This document shows, one piece after another, positions 18,201 to 26,804 of a stretch of 64,000 nucleotides of DNA. A program made the translations under genes and the position numbers. The notes beneath the pieces are model-generated. The model had not been told where the DNA came from and did not search any database. It saw only the letters and a program-made list of their open reading frames with translations. Positions within the stretch are counted from its first letter, which is position 1; every line of letters starts with the position of its first letter. The stretch comes from Haliea sp040221975 (GTDB lineage Bacteria; Pseudomonadota; Gammaproteobacteria; Pseudomonadales; Halieaceae): NCBI GenBank assembly GCA_040221975.1, contig JAVJWR010000023.1, positions 179,238-243,237 of the forward strand, written 5' to 3'.

Positions 18201-20063
18201 ATGCAAGCGCTGCAAGCCGTCAACGAGTTCGTCATCAAGTTTGCCAACGTCAACGGCACCGGTAGCGCCAGTGCCAACAACCTGTTCGCCAAGGCCGTGT
18301 TCCGCATGGGCCTGCCGGTGTGTCCAAAGAACATTTTTCCCTCCAATATCCAGGGTCTGCCCACCTGGTACGAGGTGCGGGTCAGCGAGCGCGGCTACCT
18401 GGGTCGCCGGGGCGGGGTGGATATCATGCTGTCGGTGAATCCCCAGAGCATGCCCCAGGATATCCAGGAAGTTGAGCCGGGCGGCTATTTCATCTATGAC
18501 AACACCAAGCCCCTGGACCTGCGCCTGATCCGCAGCGACGTGACCATCATGGGCATTCCCCTGACCCGGATCTGCAACGAGCAGTACCAGGATCCGCGCC
18601 AGCGCCAGCTGTTCCGCAACGTGATTTACGTCGGCGCCCTCGCGGCCCTGCTGGACATGGATTTTGCGGTCCTGACCGGTCTGGTGGAGGACCAGTTCAA
18701 GGGCAAGGACAAGCTCATCCTGCCCAATATCCAGGCGCTGGAACTGGGCTACCAGTACGCAACGGAGAACTTTGACTGCCCGATCGGCATTCGCCTGCGC
18801 AAGTCCGACAAGGTCGGTGACAATATCCTCCTCGATGGCAATACCGCGCTCGGCCTCGGTGCCATTTATGGTGGCGCCACGGTTGCCGCCTGGTATCCGA
18901 TTACCCCCTCCACCTCGGTGGTAGACGCGTTTGAAAAGTATGCCAGGCGGATGCGCATCGACCCGGGCACCGGCCGCAGGAACTATGCGATCCTGCAGGC
19001 CGAAGACGAACTCGCCGCCATCGGCATGGTGGTGGGCGCAAGCTGGAACGGCGCCCGCGCCTTTACCGCCACCAGTGGCCCCGGCCTGTCGTTGATGAGC
19101 GAGTTCCTGGGCCTGGCCTATTTCGCCGAGATCCCGACGGTGCTGTTCGACGTCCAGCGGGCAGGTCCGTCCACCGGCATGCCGACCCGGACCCAGCAGT
19201 CGGACATTCTCTCCGCAGCCTATGCATCGCACGGTGATACCAAGCAGGTGCTGCTGTTTCCCTCCACCCCGAGGGAGTGTTTTGATTTTGGCGCCCTGTC
19301 CTTCGACCTCGCGGAGCGACTGCAGACCCCCATCATCCTGATGACCGACCTGGATCTGGGCATGAACGACAATATGTCGCCGCCCCTGTCCTGGGACGAC
19401 AACCGCCGCTACGATCGCGGCAAGGTGCTGAGCGCCGAACAGCTGGACGAAATGGAGCGGTTCGGTCGCTATCTGGATGTCGATGGTGACGCCATTTGTT
19501 ACCGTACTATTCCCGGGACCCACCCCACCAAGGGCGCCTTCTTTACCCGCGGTACCTCCCGCGACGAGTACGCGGTCTATACCGAAAAGGGCGAAGAGTA
19601 CGAGAAGAACATGCACCGGCTGATGGCCAAGTGGGAAACCATAAAGCAGTGGGTGCCCGGCCCGATCGAAACGCCCTGCGAGCAGGACACCGACACCGCG
19701 ATCCTGTTCTTCGGCACCAGCGAGGAGTCCGCGATGGAGGCCCGCGACTACCTGGCCGAGGACGGCATACCGCTGGCTGCCTTGCGGGTGCGCTCGTTCC
19801 CCTTCAATAGCGAAGTGGAGGAATTCATCGCCCGGCACGAGCGCGTCTTTGTCATCGAGCAGAACCGCGATGCGCAGTTGCGCACCCTGTTGATGGCGGA
19901 GTTCGAACTCGGCCCGGACAAGCTGAAATCCGTACTCTGTTTCGACGGTACCCCCATCAGTGCCCGCAACATCCGCAAGCAGATCCTGCTGCAGATGCCG
20001 GGCTATAACGTGACTCCCTTGCGTCGCGAGCGCGTTGTCGCTGGCGTGGAGACCAGATCATGA
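18201..20063 (+). CDS. korA: 2-oxoacid:acceptor oxidoreductase, fused gamma-alpha subunit (KorA-like)
   Basis: Oxidative decarboxylation of a 2-oxoacid, most likely 2-oxoglutarate, to its CoA thioester with reduction of an iron-sulfur acceptor. Residues 1-190 form the gamma domain (GTGSASANNLFAKAVFRMG, RRGGVDIMLSVNP). The alpha domain starts near LDGNTALGLGAIYGGAT and contains the pyrimidine-domain motif AWYPITPSTSVVD. Also present are ATSGPGLSLMSEFLGLAYF and DVQRAGPSTGMPTRTQQSD, all hallmarks of KorA/VorB-type proteins. The 620 aa fit the fused gamma-alpha class. The stop overlaps korB by four bases. Substrate is inferred from class, not demonstrated. Confidence 0.88.
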   Translation: MQALQAVNEFVIKFANVNGTGSASANNLFAKAVFRMGLPVCPKNIFPSNIQGLPTWYEVRVSERGYLGRRGGVDIMLSVNPQSMPQDIQEVEPGGYFIYDNTKPLDLRLIRSDVTIMGIPLTRICNEQYQDPRQRQLFRNVIYVGALAALLDMDFAVLTGLVEDQFKGKDKLILPNIQALELGYQYATENFDCPIGIRLRKSDKVGDNILLDGNTALGLGAIYGGATVAAWYPITPSTSVVDAFEKYARRMRIDPGTGRRNYAILQAEDELAAIGMVVGASWNGARAFTATSGPGLSLMSEFLGLAYFAEIPTVLFDVQRAGPSTGMPTRTQQSDILSAAYASHGDTKQVLLFPSTPRECFDFGALSFDLAERLQTPIILMTDLDLGMNDNMSPPLSWDDNRRYDRGKVLSAEQLDEMERFGRYLDVDGDAICYRTIPGTHPTKGAFFTRGTSRDEYAVYTEKGEEYEKNMHRLMAKWETIKQWVPGPIETPCEQDTDTAILFFGTSEESAMEARDYLAEDGIPLAALRVRSFPFNSEVEEFIARHERVFVIEQNRDAQLRTLLMAEFELGPDKLKSVLCFDGTPISARNIRKQILLQMPGYNVTPLRRERVVAGVETRS

Positions 20064-21112
20064 GCTACCAGCTGCCCAAGTTCAGGCACCCCGATCTGCC
20101 GGTGAATGCCCTCGGCTACACCAAGGCCGATTACGAGGGGGCGATTTCCACCCTCTGCGCCGGCTGCGGACACGACTCGATTTCCGGCGCGATAGTCCGT
20201 GCCTGCCATGAACTGGCGCTGGAGCCGCACAGGATTGCGAAGCTCTCCGGCATTGGTTGCTCCTCCAAGGCGCCGACCTATTTCCTCGGCAAGTCCCACG
20301 GCTTCAACTCGGTGCACGGGCGCATGCCCTCGGTGGTCAGTGGCGCCAGCATGGCCAACCGCGAGCTGCTCTACCTCGGCGTGTCCGGCGATGGCGACAC
20401 CGCCTCCATTGGCATGGGGCAGTTCGCGCACGCGGTCCGCCGCAACCTGAACATGGTCTATATTGTCATGAACAATGGCTGCTACGGGTTGACCAAGGGT
20501 CAGGACTCCGCCACGGCCGATGAAGGTTCGGCCAGCAAGAAGGGCGACCCCAACCCCTTCTCGGCCATTGATCTGCCGGGTCTGGCGCTGCAATTGGGTG
20601 CCACCTTCGTCGCCCGCAGCTTCTCCGGGGACAAGGGCCAGCTGGTGCCCCTGATCAAGGCGGCGATTGCCCACCGCGGCTTCGCCCTGATCGACGTGGT
20701 TTCCCCCTGCGTGACCTTCAACAACAACCCGGGTTCCACCAAGAGCTACGATTTCGTGCGCGAGCACTCCGAGGCTACGGGTACGGTGGATTTCGTGCCC
20801 ATGCGCGAGGAGATCACTGCCAGCTATGCCGCGGGTCGCACCCAGGAAGTCACCCTGCACGACGGCTCCGTCCTGCATCTGGAGAAGCTGGCTGAGGACC
20901 TGGATCCGTTTGACCGGATCTCGGCCATGGTGGCACTGGAGCGCCACCGGGCGGAGGGTCAGATCCTGACCGGGCTGATCTACATCGACAAGGACTCGCG
21001 GGACCTGCACGACGTGCTGGAAACTTCGCGCAGACCACTGAACAGCCTCACGGAGGAGGACCTCTGTCCCGGCAACAAGGTGCTGGCAAACATCAACGCC
21101 AGCCTGCGCTAG
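20060..21112 (+). CDS. korB: 2-oxoacid:acceptor oxidoreductase, beta subunit (KorB-like)
   Basis: Thiamine-diphosphate-binding subunit partnering the upstream KorA-like protein. LCAGCGHDSI (about residue 32) and GIGCSSKAPTYF carry the cluster-binding or active-site Cys. GVSGDGDTASIGMGQ plus VMNNGCYGLTKGQ form the ThDP/Mg motif (GDG to NN). SGCYGLTKGQ-type residues and the later FNNNPGSTKSYDFVREH are typical of beta subunits. At 350 aa it is complete. ATGA overlap with korA implies coupled synthesis. It ends the module and is followed by a palindromic repeat element. Confidence 0.9.
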   Translation: MSYQLPKFRHPDLPVNALGYTKADYEGAISTLCAGCGHDSISGAIVRACHELALEPHRIAKLSGIGCSSKAPTYFLGKSHGFNSVHGRMPSVVSGASMANRELLYLGVSGDGDTASIGMGQFAHAVRRNLNMVYIVMNNGCYGLTKGQDSATADEGSASKKGDPNPFSAIDLPGLALQLGATFVARSFSGDKGQLVPLIKAAIAHRGFALIDVVSPCVTFNNNPGSTKSYDFVREHSEATGTVDFVPMREEITASYAAGRTQEVTLHDGSVLHLEKLAEDLDPFDRISAMVALERHRAEGQILTGLIYIDKDSRDLHDVLETSRRPLNSLTEEDLCPGNKVLANINASLR

Positions 21113-21138
21113 CCCTGGGGAGGGCCAGCACACCCTGG

Positions 21139-21326
21139 TGTAGGAGCCGACTCTGTCGGCGATAACATCGCCCGCAGACAAGGTGAATGGCCGCGCAGCG
21201 GCCAGAGAGGGTGGCCTGGGCCGCAAGGTGAATGGCCGCGCAGCGGCCAGAGAGGGTGGCCTGGGCCGCAAGGTGAATGGCCGCATAGCGGCCAGAGAGG
21301 GTGGCCTGGGCCAGCGGGCTCCTACA
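21139..21326 (+). repeat. Palindromic element with three 45-bp tandem units
   Basis: A 10-bp inverted repeat, TGTAGGAGCC at 21139-21148 and GGCTCCTACA at 21317-21326, bounds the element. Inside are three direct 45-bp units at 21180-21224, 21225-21269 and 21270-21314. Each contains a perfect 7-bp stem, TGGCCGC and GCGGCCA, with a 3-nt loop. The loop is GCA in units 1 and 2 and ATA in unit 3, so the stem is kept while the loop varies. A further hairpin, GCCGA-CTCTG-TCGGC, is at 21147-21161. TGTAGGAGCC-type ends recall REP elements of pseudomonads. It fills most of the 310-bp gap between korB and phoB. Confidence 0.85.
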
Positions 21327-21351
21327 GTAAAAACCGCGTGCAAAAGCGCCG

Positions 21352-21369
21352 TTGTCACTTTATTGTCAC
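21352..21369 (+). promoter_or_regulatory. Pho box upstream of phoB
   Basis: Two direct TTGTCAC heptamers at 21352-21358 and 21363-21369, 11 bp apart, match the PhoB-binding unit. A -10-like TCTAAT lies 10 nt after the second repeat, so the box replaces the -35 region. This predicts autoregulation of phoBR. Confidence 0.85.
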
Positions 21370-21422
21370 AATTTCCTCATCTAATAGGCGCGTGTGGAAT
21401 GCCAATGAGGGAAATGTGACCG

Positions 21423-22133
21423 ATGAATGAACGCAAGGTGCTGATCGTCGATGATGAATTCGCCATACGCGACATGTTGCGGATGGCGCTTGAGATTGCG
21501 GAATTCCGCTGCATTGAGGCCGAGAACATCCAGGATGCCTTTACCCTGATCGTCGATGAGCGCCCCGATATCGTGTTGCTGGACTGGATGCTGCCAGGTG
21601 GTAGCGGTCTTGAACTATTGCGCCGTCTCAAGCGGACCGACACCACCCGGGACCTGCCGGTGATCATGCTCACCGCCAAGACGGCGGAGGACAATGTCAT
21701 TCAGGGCCTGGATGTGGGCGCCGATGACTACATCACCAAGCCCTTCGCCCCCCGGGAACTGATCGCCCGCATCAAGGCCCTGCTGCGCCGCGCCAGTGGC
21801 GGCGACGAGATGGACCGGATCCAGGTGGGCGAGCTGGTACTCGACGGCGAGAGTAAGCGCGTATTCCTTGTCGACCAACCCGTGGATATGGGACCCACGG
21901 AGTTCAATCTGCTGCACTTTTTCATGTCGCATCCAGAGCGCGCCTATTCCCGCAATCAGCTTCTGGACCAGGTCTGGGGCGCCAATGTGTATGTCGAAGA
22001 GCGCACTGTGGATGTGCATATTCGGCGTCTGCGCAAGGCACTGCAGACCGCAGCCGCCGACTACAGCGACCTGATCCAGACCGTGCGGGGTACCGGTTAC
22101 CGGTTTTCTGCCCGCGGGGTTCCTGCGCGGTGA
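21423..22133 (+). CDS. phoB: Phosphate response regulator PhoB
   Basis: DNA-binding response regulator that activates phosphate-starvation genes. The receiver domain has the acidic pair DD at residues 10-11, phosphoacceptor Asp54 (VLLDWMLPG) and conserved Lys106 (DYITKPFAPREL). The OmpR-type winged helix follows from about residue 135, with RNQLLDQVWG, VEERTVDVHIRRLRKAL and VRGTGYRFS. The 236 aa match the family (E. coli 229). The ATG at 21423 follows the Pho box by 53 bp. The stop overlaps the GTG of phoR by four bases. Confidence 0.96.
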   Translation: MNERKVLIVDDEFAIRDMLRMALEIAEFRCIEAENIQDAFTLIVDERPDIVLLDWMLPGGSGLELLRRLKRTDTTRDLPVIMLTAKTAEDNVIQGLDVGADDYITKPFAPRELIARIKALLRRASGGDEMDRIQVGELVLDGESKRVFLVDQPVDMGPTEFNLLHFFMSHPERAYSRNQLLDQVWGANVYVEERTVDVHIRRLRKALQTAAADYSDLIQTVRGTGYRFSARGVPAR

Positions 22134-23404
22134 ACGCTGCCGGCGCCTGGCTGGTGGAGCTGCGTCGGCTGGTCTTGCTGTCCGTTGTCGCCCTGGGAGT
22201 CGGCGGGCTGTTGGGCCTCCCCTGGCTGGTGTTGGCGCTGGTACTGCTGGCACTGCTGGCGCGCTGGCTGTACCAGCTGCAACGCCTGCTGAGCTGGCTG
22301 GCCGATACCTCGGTTGAGCCGCCAGAGGCTCCCGCAATCTGGGGTGTCATCTACGACCGCCTGTACCAGCTGCAGCGTGCGGGCCAGGAACGGCAGGCGC
22401 AGCTGCAATCGCGGCTCGACTATCTGCAGGGTTCCCTGTCTTCCATGCATGACGGTGCGATCATGGTCAACGGTACCGGTGCCATTGAGTGGAGCAACAC
22501 AGCGGCAGAGCGGTTGCTTGGGCTGCGCTATCCCGCCGACCGCGGGCAGGCCCTGCTCAATCTGGTGCGCCTGCCCGAGTTTCATCGTTATTTCCTCGCC
22601 GCGGCCTTTGACAATCCGCTGCAGGTGGCGCTCAAGGGCGAGCACGTGCAGTACCTGCAGTTTGCCGTCACTGCATTTGGCGGCGGCGACCGACTGGTGT
22701 TCGTCAGGGATGTCACCAAGGAGGCCAAGCTGGAGCAGATGCGTCGCGATTTTGTCGGCAACGTCTCGCATGAACTGCGCACGCCGTTGACGGTCATCAA
22801 GGGTTACCTGGAAACCATTCTCGCCAACGCCGGCCAGCTCGAGCCCCGCTTCCGCAGGCCCCTGGAGCAAATGCAGCAGCAGGCGGCGCGGATGGAAACG
22901 CTGCTCAAGGACCTGCTGTGGCTCTCCCGAATCGAAAGCGTGCGCACCCAGCCCCGGCGCGAGCAGGTCAATATTGGCGCCTTGCTGGAGGAACTGAAGG
23001 ACGAGTTGCAGACTTCCCATCCCGGCCGCCAACTTGCTCTGCAGCTGGAGACCGCCGACAAGGTGGCGGGAGATTACCGGGAACTGCACAGCGCAGTGTC
23101 CAATCTGGTGTTGAATGCCTTCAAATACAGCCAAGATGACACTATTGTGACAGTGCGTTGGCGGCGGGAGGGGCAGCACTTGTTGCTTTCGGTGCAGGAT
23201 CGGGGTATGGGTATTGATGCGGTCCACCTGCCGCGCCTGACCGAGCGTTTTTACCGGGTGGATGACAGCCGCTCTTCAGCCACTGGTGGTACCGGTCTTG
23301 GTCTGGCCATAGTCAAGCATGTGGCAGCGGCGCACCGGGCGGAGCTGCATATAGAGAGTACCCTCGGGGTGGGGAGCGTATTTACCCTGGTTTTTCCGGG
23401 GTAG
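22130..23404 (+). CDS. phoR: Phosphate regulon sensor kinase PhoR
   Basis: Membrane histidine kinase that phosphorylates PhoB when the Pst system signals low phosphate. One hydrophobic region (about 13-44) has no large periplasmic domain, as is usual for PhoR. A PAS domain follows (about 95-200). The HisKA motif FVGNVSHELRTPLTVIKGYL has phosphorylated His214, and the ATPase domain has NAFKYS (N box), DRGMGID (G1) and GGTGLGLAIVKHV (G2). The start is a GTG overlapping phoB. 424 aa is near the usual 430. Confidence 0.96.
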   Translation: MNAAGAWLVELRRLVLLSVVALGVGGLLGLPWLVLALVLLALLARWLYQLQRLLSWLADTSVEPPEAPAIWGVIYDRLYQLQRAGQERQAQLQSRLDYLQGSLSSMHDGAIMVNGTGAIEWSNTAAERLLGLRYPADRGQALLNLVRLPEFHRYFLAAAFDNPLQVALKGEHVQYLQFAVTAFGGGDRLVFVRDVTKEAKLEQMRRDFVGNVSHELRTPLTVIKGYLETILANAGQLEPRFRRPLEQMQQQAARMETLLKDLLWLSRIESVRTQPRREQVNIGALLEELKDELQTSHPGRQLALQLETADKVAGDYRELHSAVSNLVLNAFKYSQDDTIVTVRWRREGQHLLLSVQDRGMGIDAVHLPRLTERFYRVDDSRSSATGGTGLGLAIVKHVAAAHRAELHIESTLGVGSVFTLVFPG

Positions 23405-23441
23405 CGGTTTTGGGAGGCAGTTTTCGTTCTCCTACACAAAC

Positions 23442-23459
23442 TTGTCATAATATTGTCAC
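23442..23459 (+). promoter_or_regulatory. Pho box upstream of pstS
   Basis: TTGTCAT at 23442-23448 and TTGTCAC at 23453-23459 have the same 11-bp phase as the box in front of phoB. TACTGT at 23470-23475 sits at the -10 position 10 nt downstream. This predicts PhoB-dependent transcription of pstSCAB-phoU. Confidence 0.87.
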
Positions 23460-23510
23460 ATACGGCGTTTACTGTGTGCGACGTAACGTTTCAACAAACG
23501 GGAGCCCCAC

Positions 23511-24482
23511 ATGTCGATCAAGAATCTGTTCCAGACCGCCGTTGCGGTCGCAGGTATCGGTCTTGCGAGCGCAACATTTGCGGAACTCGACGCCGACCTG
23601 CGTGAGTATGAAATTGCCAGCGGTGTGTCGGGCAATTTGTCCAGCATTGGCTCCGATACGCTCGCTAACCTGATGACCCTCTGGGCGGAAGACTTCAAGC
23701 GCGCGTATCCCAATGTCAATATCCAGATTCAGGCCGCCGGTTCATCCACGGCGCCGACGGCGCTGACCGAGGGTACCGCGAATTTCGGTCCCATGAGTCG
23801 CGACATGCGCGACCAGGAAATCGAGGCTTTCGAGGCTCGTCATGGCTACAAGCCAACGGCGGTGCCAGTGGCCATTGATGCCCTCGCGGTTTACGTGCAC
23901 AAGGATAACCCCATTACCGGCATGACGATCGCAGAGGTGGATGCCGTGTTCTCATCCACCCGCAAGTGTGGTGCTGCTGCGGATATCAGCAAGTGGGGCC
24001 AACTGGGCCTGGACGGCGCCTGGGAAGATCGTGACATGCAACTGTTCGGTCGCAACTCGGTTTCCGGCACCTACGGTTATTTCAAGAGTGTCGGCTTGTG
24101 CAAGGGTGACTTCAAGAACAGTGTCAATGAGCAGCCCGGATCCGCCTCGGTAGTGCAATCGGTGTCAACATCCGTCAACGGTATCGGCTACTCGGGTATC
24201 GGCTACCGGACATCCAGCGTCCGCACCGTACCGATCAGCAGAAGCGCAGAGGAGGCGCCGGTTGAGGCCAATGGGGAGAACTCCATCAATGGCAGCTATC
24301 CTCTGGCGCGCTTCCTGTATGTTTATATCAACAAGAATCCGAACCAGCCGCTGTCACCGCTGGAGCGCGAATTCATCAAGATGGTATTTTCACGCCAGGG
24401 TCAGGAAGTGGTGTTGAAAGACGGCTACATCCCGCTTCCAGCGGCGGTCGTGGAACGCTATCGCAAGCAACTCGATCTGTAA
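23511..24482 (+). CDS. pstS: Phosphate-binding protein PstS
   Basis: Periplasmic phosphate receptor for the PstCAB importer. A signal peptide (about residues 1-24, ending ASATFA) is followed by the phosphate-loop motifs SSIGSDTLANLMTLW, AAGSSTAPTAL and GPMSRDM, then GRNSVSGTYGYFK, typical of PstS-like binding proteins. At 323 aa it is complete. The gene has its own Pho box. A strong hairpin separates it from pstC, which could let pstS mRNA accumulate above the rest of the operon. Confidence 0.92.
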   Translation: MSIKNLFQTAVAVAGIGLASATFAELDADLREYEIASGVSGNLSSIGSDTLANLMTLWAEDFKRAYPNVNIQIQAAGSSTAPTALTEGTANFGPMSRDMRDQEIEAFEARHGYKPTAVPVAIDALAVYVHKDNPITGMTIAEVDAVFSSTRKCGAAADISKWGQLGLDGAWEDRDMQLFGRNSVSGTYGYFKSVGLCKGDFKNSVNEQPGSASVVQSVSTSVNGIGYSGIGYRTSSVRTVPISRSAEEAPVEANGENSINGSYPLARFLYVYINKNPNQPLSPLEREFIKMVFSRQGQEVVLKDGYIPLPAAVVERYRKQLDL

Positions 24483-24498
24483 GCATTACTGCCCCTGC

Positions 24499-24529
24499 CG
24501 GGTAGCCGCACCCTGGGTGGCTGCCCGGT
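24499..24529 (+). terminator. Hairpin between pstS and pstC (attenuator or mRNA stabiliser)
   Basis: Stem CCGGGTAGCC (24499-24508) pairs with GGCTGCCCGG (24520-24529) with one T-G mismatch, and the loop contains a smaller ACCC/GGGT pairing. It is followed by only TTTATG, so it is a weak terminator at best. In this position such hairpins are often thought to raise binding-protein mRNA over permease mRNA. Confidence 0.6.
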
Positions 24530-24560
24530 TTATGTACCCCTACACGCGAGAGTCGCACCC

Positions 24561-26804
24561 TTGGCCAAATTAAGCGAGCACGTTTCGCCCTTTTCTCCCC
24601 GGTGGCGTCACTTCAAGGACCGCATGGCGACCATCGCCGTGACGACCGGCGGTGCCGGGGTGCTGATTGCCATCCTGCTGATTTTCTTCTACCTGCTCTA
24701 CGAAATTCTGCCCCTGTTCAGCAATGCGAGCATGGAACCGCGCGCCTCAGTTGACTCTCCCTTCGCGGAGGCGCCGCTGCACCTGGCGGTTGAGGAGCAG
24801 ACAGAGCTGGGCTTTGGCGTCTTTGCCGACGGCAGTGGACGCTTTTTTGGCCTTGACAGCGGCGAGCTGGTATTGCGGGAAGAGCTTGCCCCGGAGTTCG
24901 GCGCTGTTACCGCGGTGGCGCCAGAGGGAGCCGAAGGCCGGCTGTTCGCGCTGGCCCACGCGTCCGGTAATTTCTCCATGCACAGCCACGAGTATCGGCT
25001 GACCTATCCGGGCGGCGAACGCGTTGTTACCCCCAGGCTGGAGCGTCACTACCCGGATCTTGAGTTGAATTTTGGTCCTGTGCGGGTGGTAGAGCTGGCC
25101 GTGGGCGAAACGGATGAAGGGCTGGTGGTTGCGGCCCTGAACCAGGCGGGAGAACTGCGGGTGCACCGGGTCAACCGCGACGAGAACTTTATCACAGGTG
25201 CAGTGTCCCTGACCCGGGAGGAGCTGAAGGTCCCCGCCATGGGCGGTACCACCGCCGCCATCCATATTGACGAGGATTTGCGCTGGCTGTTTCGGCTGGA
25301 CAGCGCAGGTGGTTTCACCGTGCTCAACCTGCGACAGCGTGACAGCAACGGCTACTTGCAGCTGGCCAGTCAGGGCCAGCTGTTCACTGGTGGTGGGCAC
25401 CTCTCCACCAGCGCCATGCTGCTGGGGGGTATTTCCCTGCTGGCGGCTTCCGACCGCGGAGAGCTGGCGCAATTCTTCATGGTGCGCGACGGGGAGGGCG
25501 GGAATTACCTGCAGCGTATTCGCGAGTTTGATACCGATGGCATCGTCGTCAGTGAACTGGTGACGGAACAGCGCCGCAAGGGCTTCCTGGCCCTCGGGCG
25601 CAAGGGTGAGCTGCAGATCTACCATACTACCGCCCACCGGCGTCTGCTGAGCCAGGACGCTCTGCCCCTGGGCGAGGGCGCGGCGGCGATTTCGCCACGG
25701 GCAGACGCACTGGTGTACGTGGACAGCAATGGTGGCCTGCGCAGTTGGCGGATCCACAACGAACACCCGGATATTTCCTGGTCTGCGCTCTGGGACAAGG
25801 TCTGGTACGAGAGCTATGATGAGCCTGAGCATGTCTGGCAATCGTCCTCTGCCGATACTGATTTCGAACCCAAGTACAGTTTTGCCCCGCTGGCATTTGG
25901 TACGCTAAAGGCCGCGTTTTACACCATGATGATCGCTGCTCCCCTGGCAATCTGTGGCGCAATTTATACGGCTTACTTCATGGCCGCCCCGCTGCGCCGC
26001 AAGATCAAGCCGCTGATCGAGTTGATGGAGGCGTTGCCCACGGTGATCCTGGGCTTCCTCGCGGGCCTCTGGCTGGCGCCGCTTATCGAGGACAAGTTGA
26101 CTGCGGTGGTGACTCTCATGCTGGCCCTGCCGCTGGGCGTGCTGCTGTTTGCCTTCCTCTGGTCCCGGCTACCGATCGCCATCCGTTCCTGGGTGCCGGA
26201 GGGCTGGCATGCGGCAGTGTTGATCCCCGTGGTAATCCTTATCGGCTACCTGAGTTTTGCCGCCAACGACACTTTCGAGCTGTTGTTGTTCGACGGTGAT
26301 ATGCGCCGCTGGATCACCACGGAGCTGGGAATATCCTTTGACCAGCGCAATGCGCTGGTAGTGGGCATCGCGATGGGCATGGCGGTGATCCCCACCATTT
26401 TCTCCATCGCCGAGGATGCCATATTTTCTGTGCCCAAGCACTTGAGTTACGGCAGTCTCGCCCTGGGCGCCACGCCCTGGCAGACCCTGGTTGGCGTTGT
26501 TATCCCGACGGCCAGCCCGGGTATTTTCTCCGGCCTGATGATCGGCCTGGGGCGGGCGGTGGGTGAAACCATGATCGTGCTGATGGCCACCGGCAATACG
26601 CCAATCATGGACGTCAACATTTTCGAGGGCATGCGCACGCTGTCGGCCAACATTGCGGTAGAGGTGCCGGAGGCGGAAGTGAACAGCACCCATTACCGGG
26701 TCCTGTTCCTCGCGGCCTTTGTACTGTTCATGTTCACCTTTGCGGTCAATACCATCGCCGAACTGGTACGGCAGCGGCTGCGGGTCAAATACGGGTCCCT
26801 GTGA
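24561..26804 (+). CDS. pstC: Phosphate ABC permease PstC with large periplasmic insertion
   Basis: One of two inner-membrane permeases for phosphate. At 747 aa it is more than twice the size of E. coli PstC (about 320 aa). After a first membrane helix (about 27-49) comes a roughly 380-residue periplasmic region of beta-rich repeats (about 60-430; for example VFADGSGRFFGLDSGELVL and LNQAGELRVHRVNRD), suggesting a propeller-like fold. The permease core begins near 446 (FGTLKAAFYTMMIAAPLAI) and includes the EAA-type loop GSLALGATPWQTLVGVVIP. The start appears to be TTG at 24561; the next ATG is at codon 22. Extended PstC proteins are known in other gammaproteobacteria. Confidence 0.92.
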   Translation: MAKLSEHVSPFSPRWRHFKDRMATIAVTTGGAGVLIAILLIFFYLLYEILPLFSNASMEPRASVDSPFAEAPLHLAVEEQTELGFGVFADGSGRFFGLDSGELVLREELAPEFGAVTAVAPEGAEGRLFALAHASGNFSMHSHEYRLTYPGGERVVTPRLERHYPDLELNFGPVRVVELAVGETDEGLVVAALNQAGELRVHRVNRDENFITGAVSLTREELKVPAMGGTTAAIHIDEDLRWLFRLDSAGGFTVLNLRQRDSNGYLQLASQGQLFTGGGHLSTSAMLLGGISLLAASDRGELAQFFMVRDGEGGNYLQRIREFDTDGIVVSELVTEQRRKGFLALGRKGELQIYHTTAHRRLLSQDALPLGEGAAAISPRADALVYVDSNGGLRSWRIHNEHPDISWSALWDKVWYESYDEPEHVWQSSSADTDFEPKYSFAPLAFGTLKAAFYTMMIAAPLAICGAIYTAYFMAAPLRRKIKPLIELMEALPTVILGFLAGLWLAPLIEDKLTAVVTLMLALPLGVLLFAFLWSRLPIAIRSWVPEGWHAAVLIPVVILIGYLSFAANDTFELLLFDGDMRRWITTELGISFDQRNALVVGIAMGMAVIPTIFSIAEDAIFSVPKHLSYGSLALGATPWQTLVGVVIPTASPGIFSGLMIGLGRAVGETMIVLMATGNTPIMDVNIFEGMRTLSANIAVEVPEAEVNSTHYRVLFLAAFVLFMFTFAVNTIAELVRQRLRVKYGSL

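Noticed and set aside
16287..19838. 1183-codon open frame on the minus strand across the KOR genes
   Set aside because: It lies antisense to two genes with strong family motifs, its translation is low-complexity and His/Gly-rich with no recognisable domain, and such long shadows are expected in high-GC DNA.
21180..21314. Possible CRISPR array
   Set aside because: Units are contiguous direct repeats without unique spacers, and no cas gene is present.
21183..21419. Open frame encoding a 15-residue repeated peptide
   Set aside because: The repetition comes from the 45-bp palindromic units (a multiple of three); the stems and variable loops fit a structural DNA repeat better than a gene.
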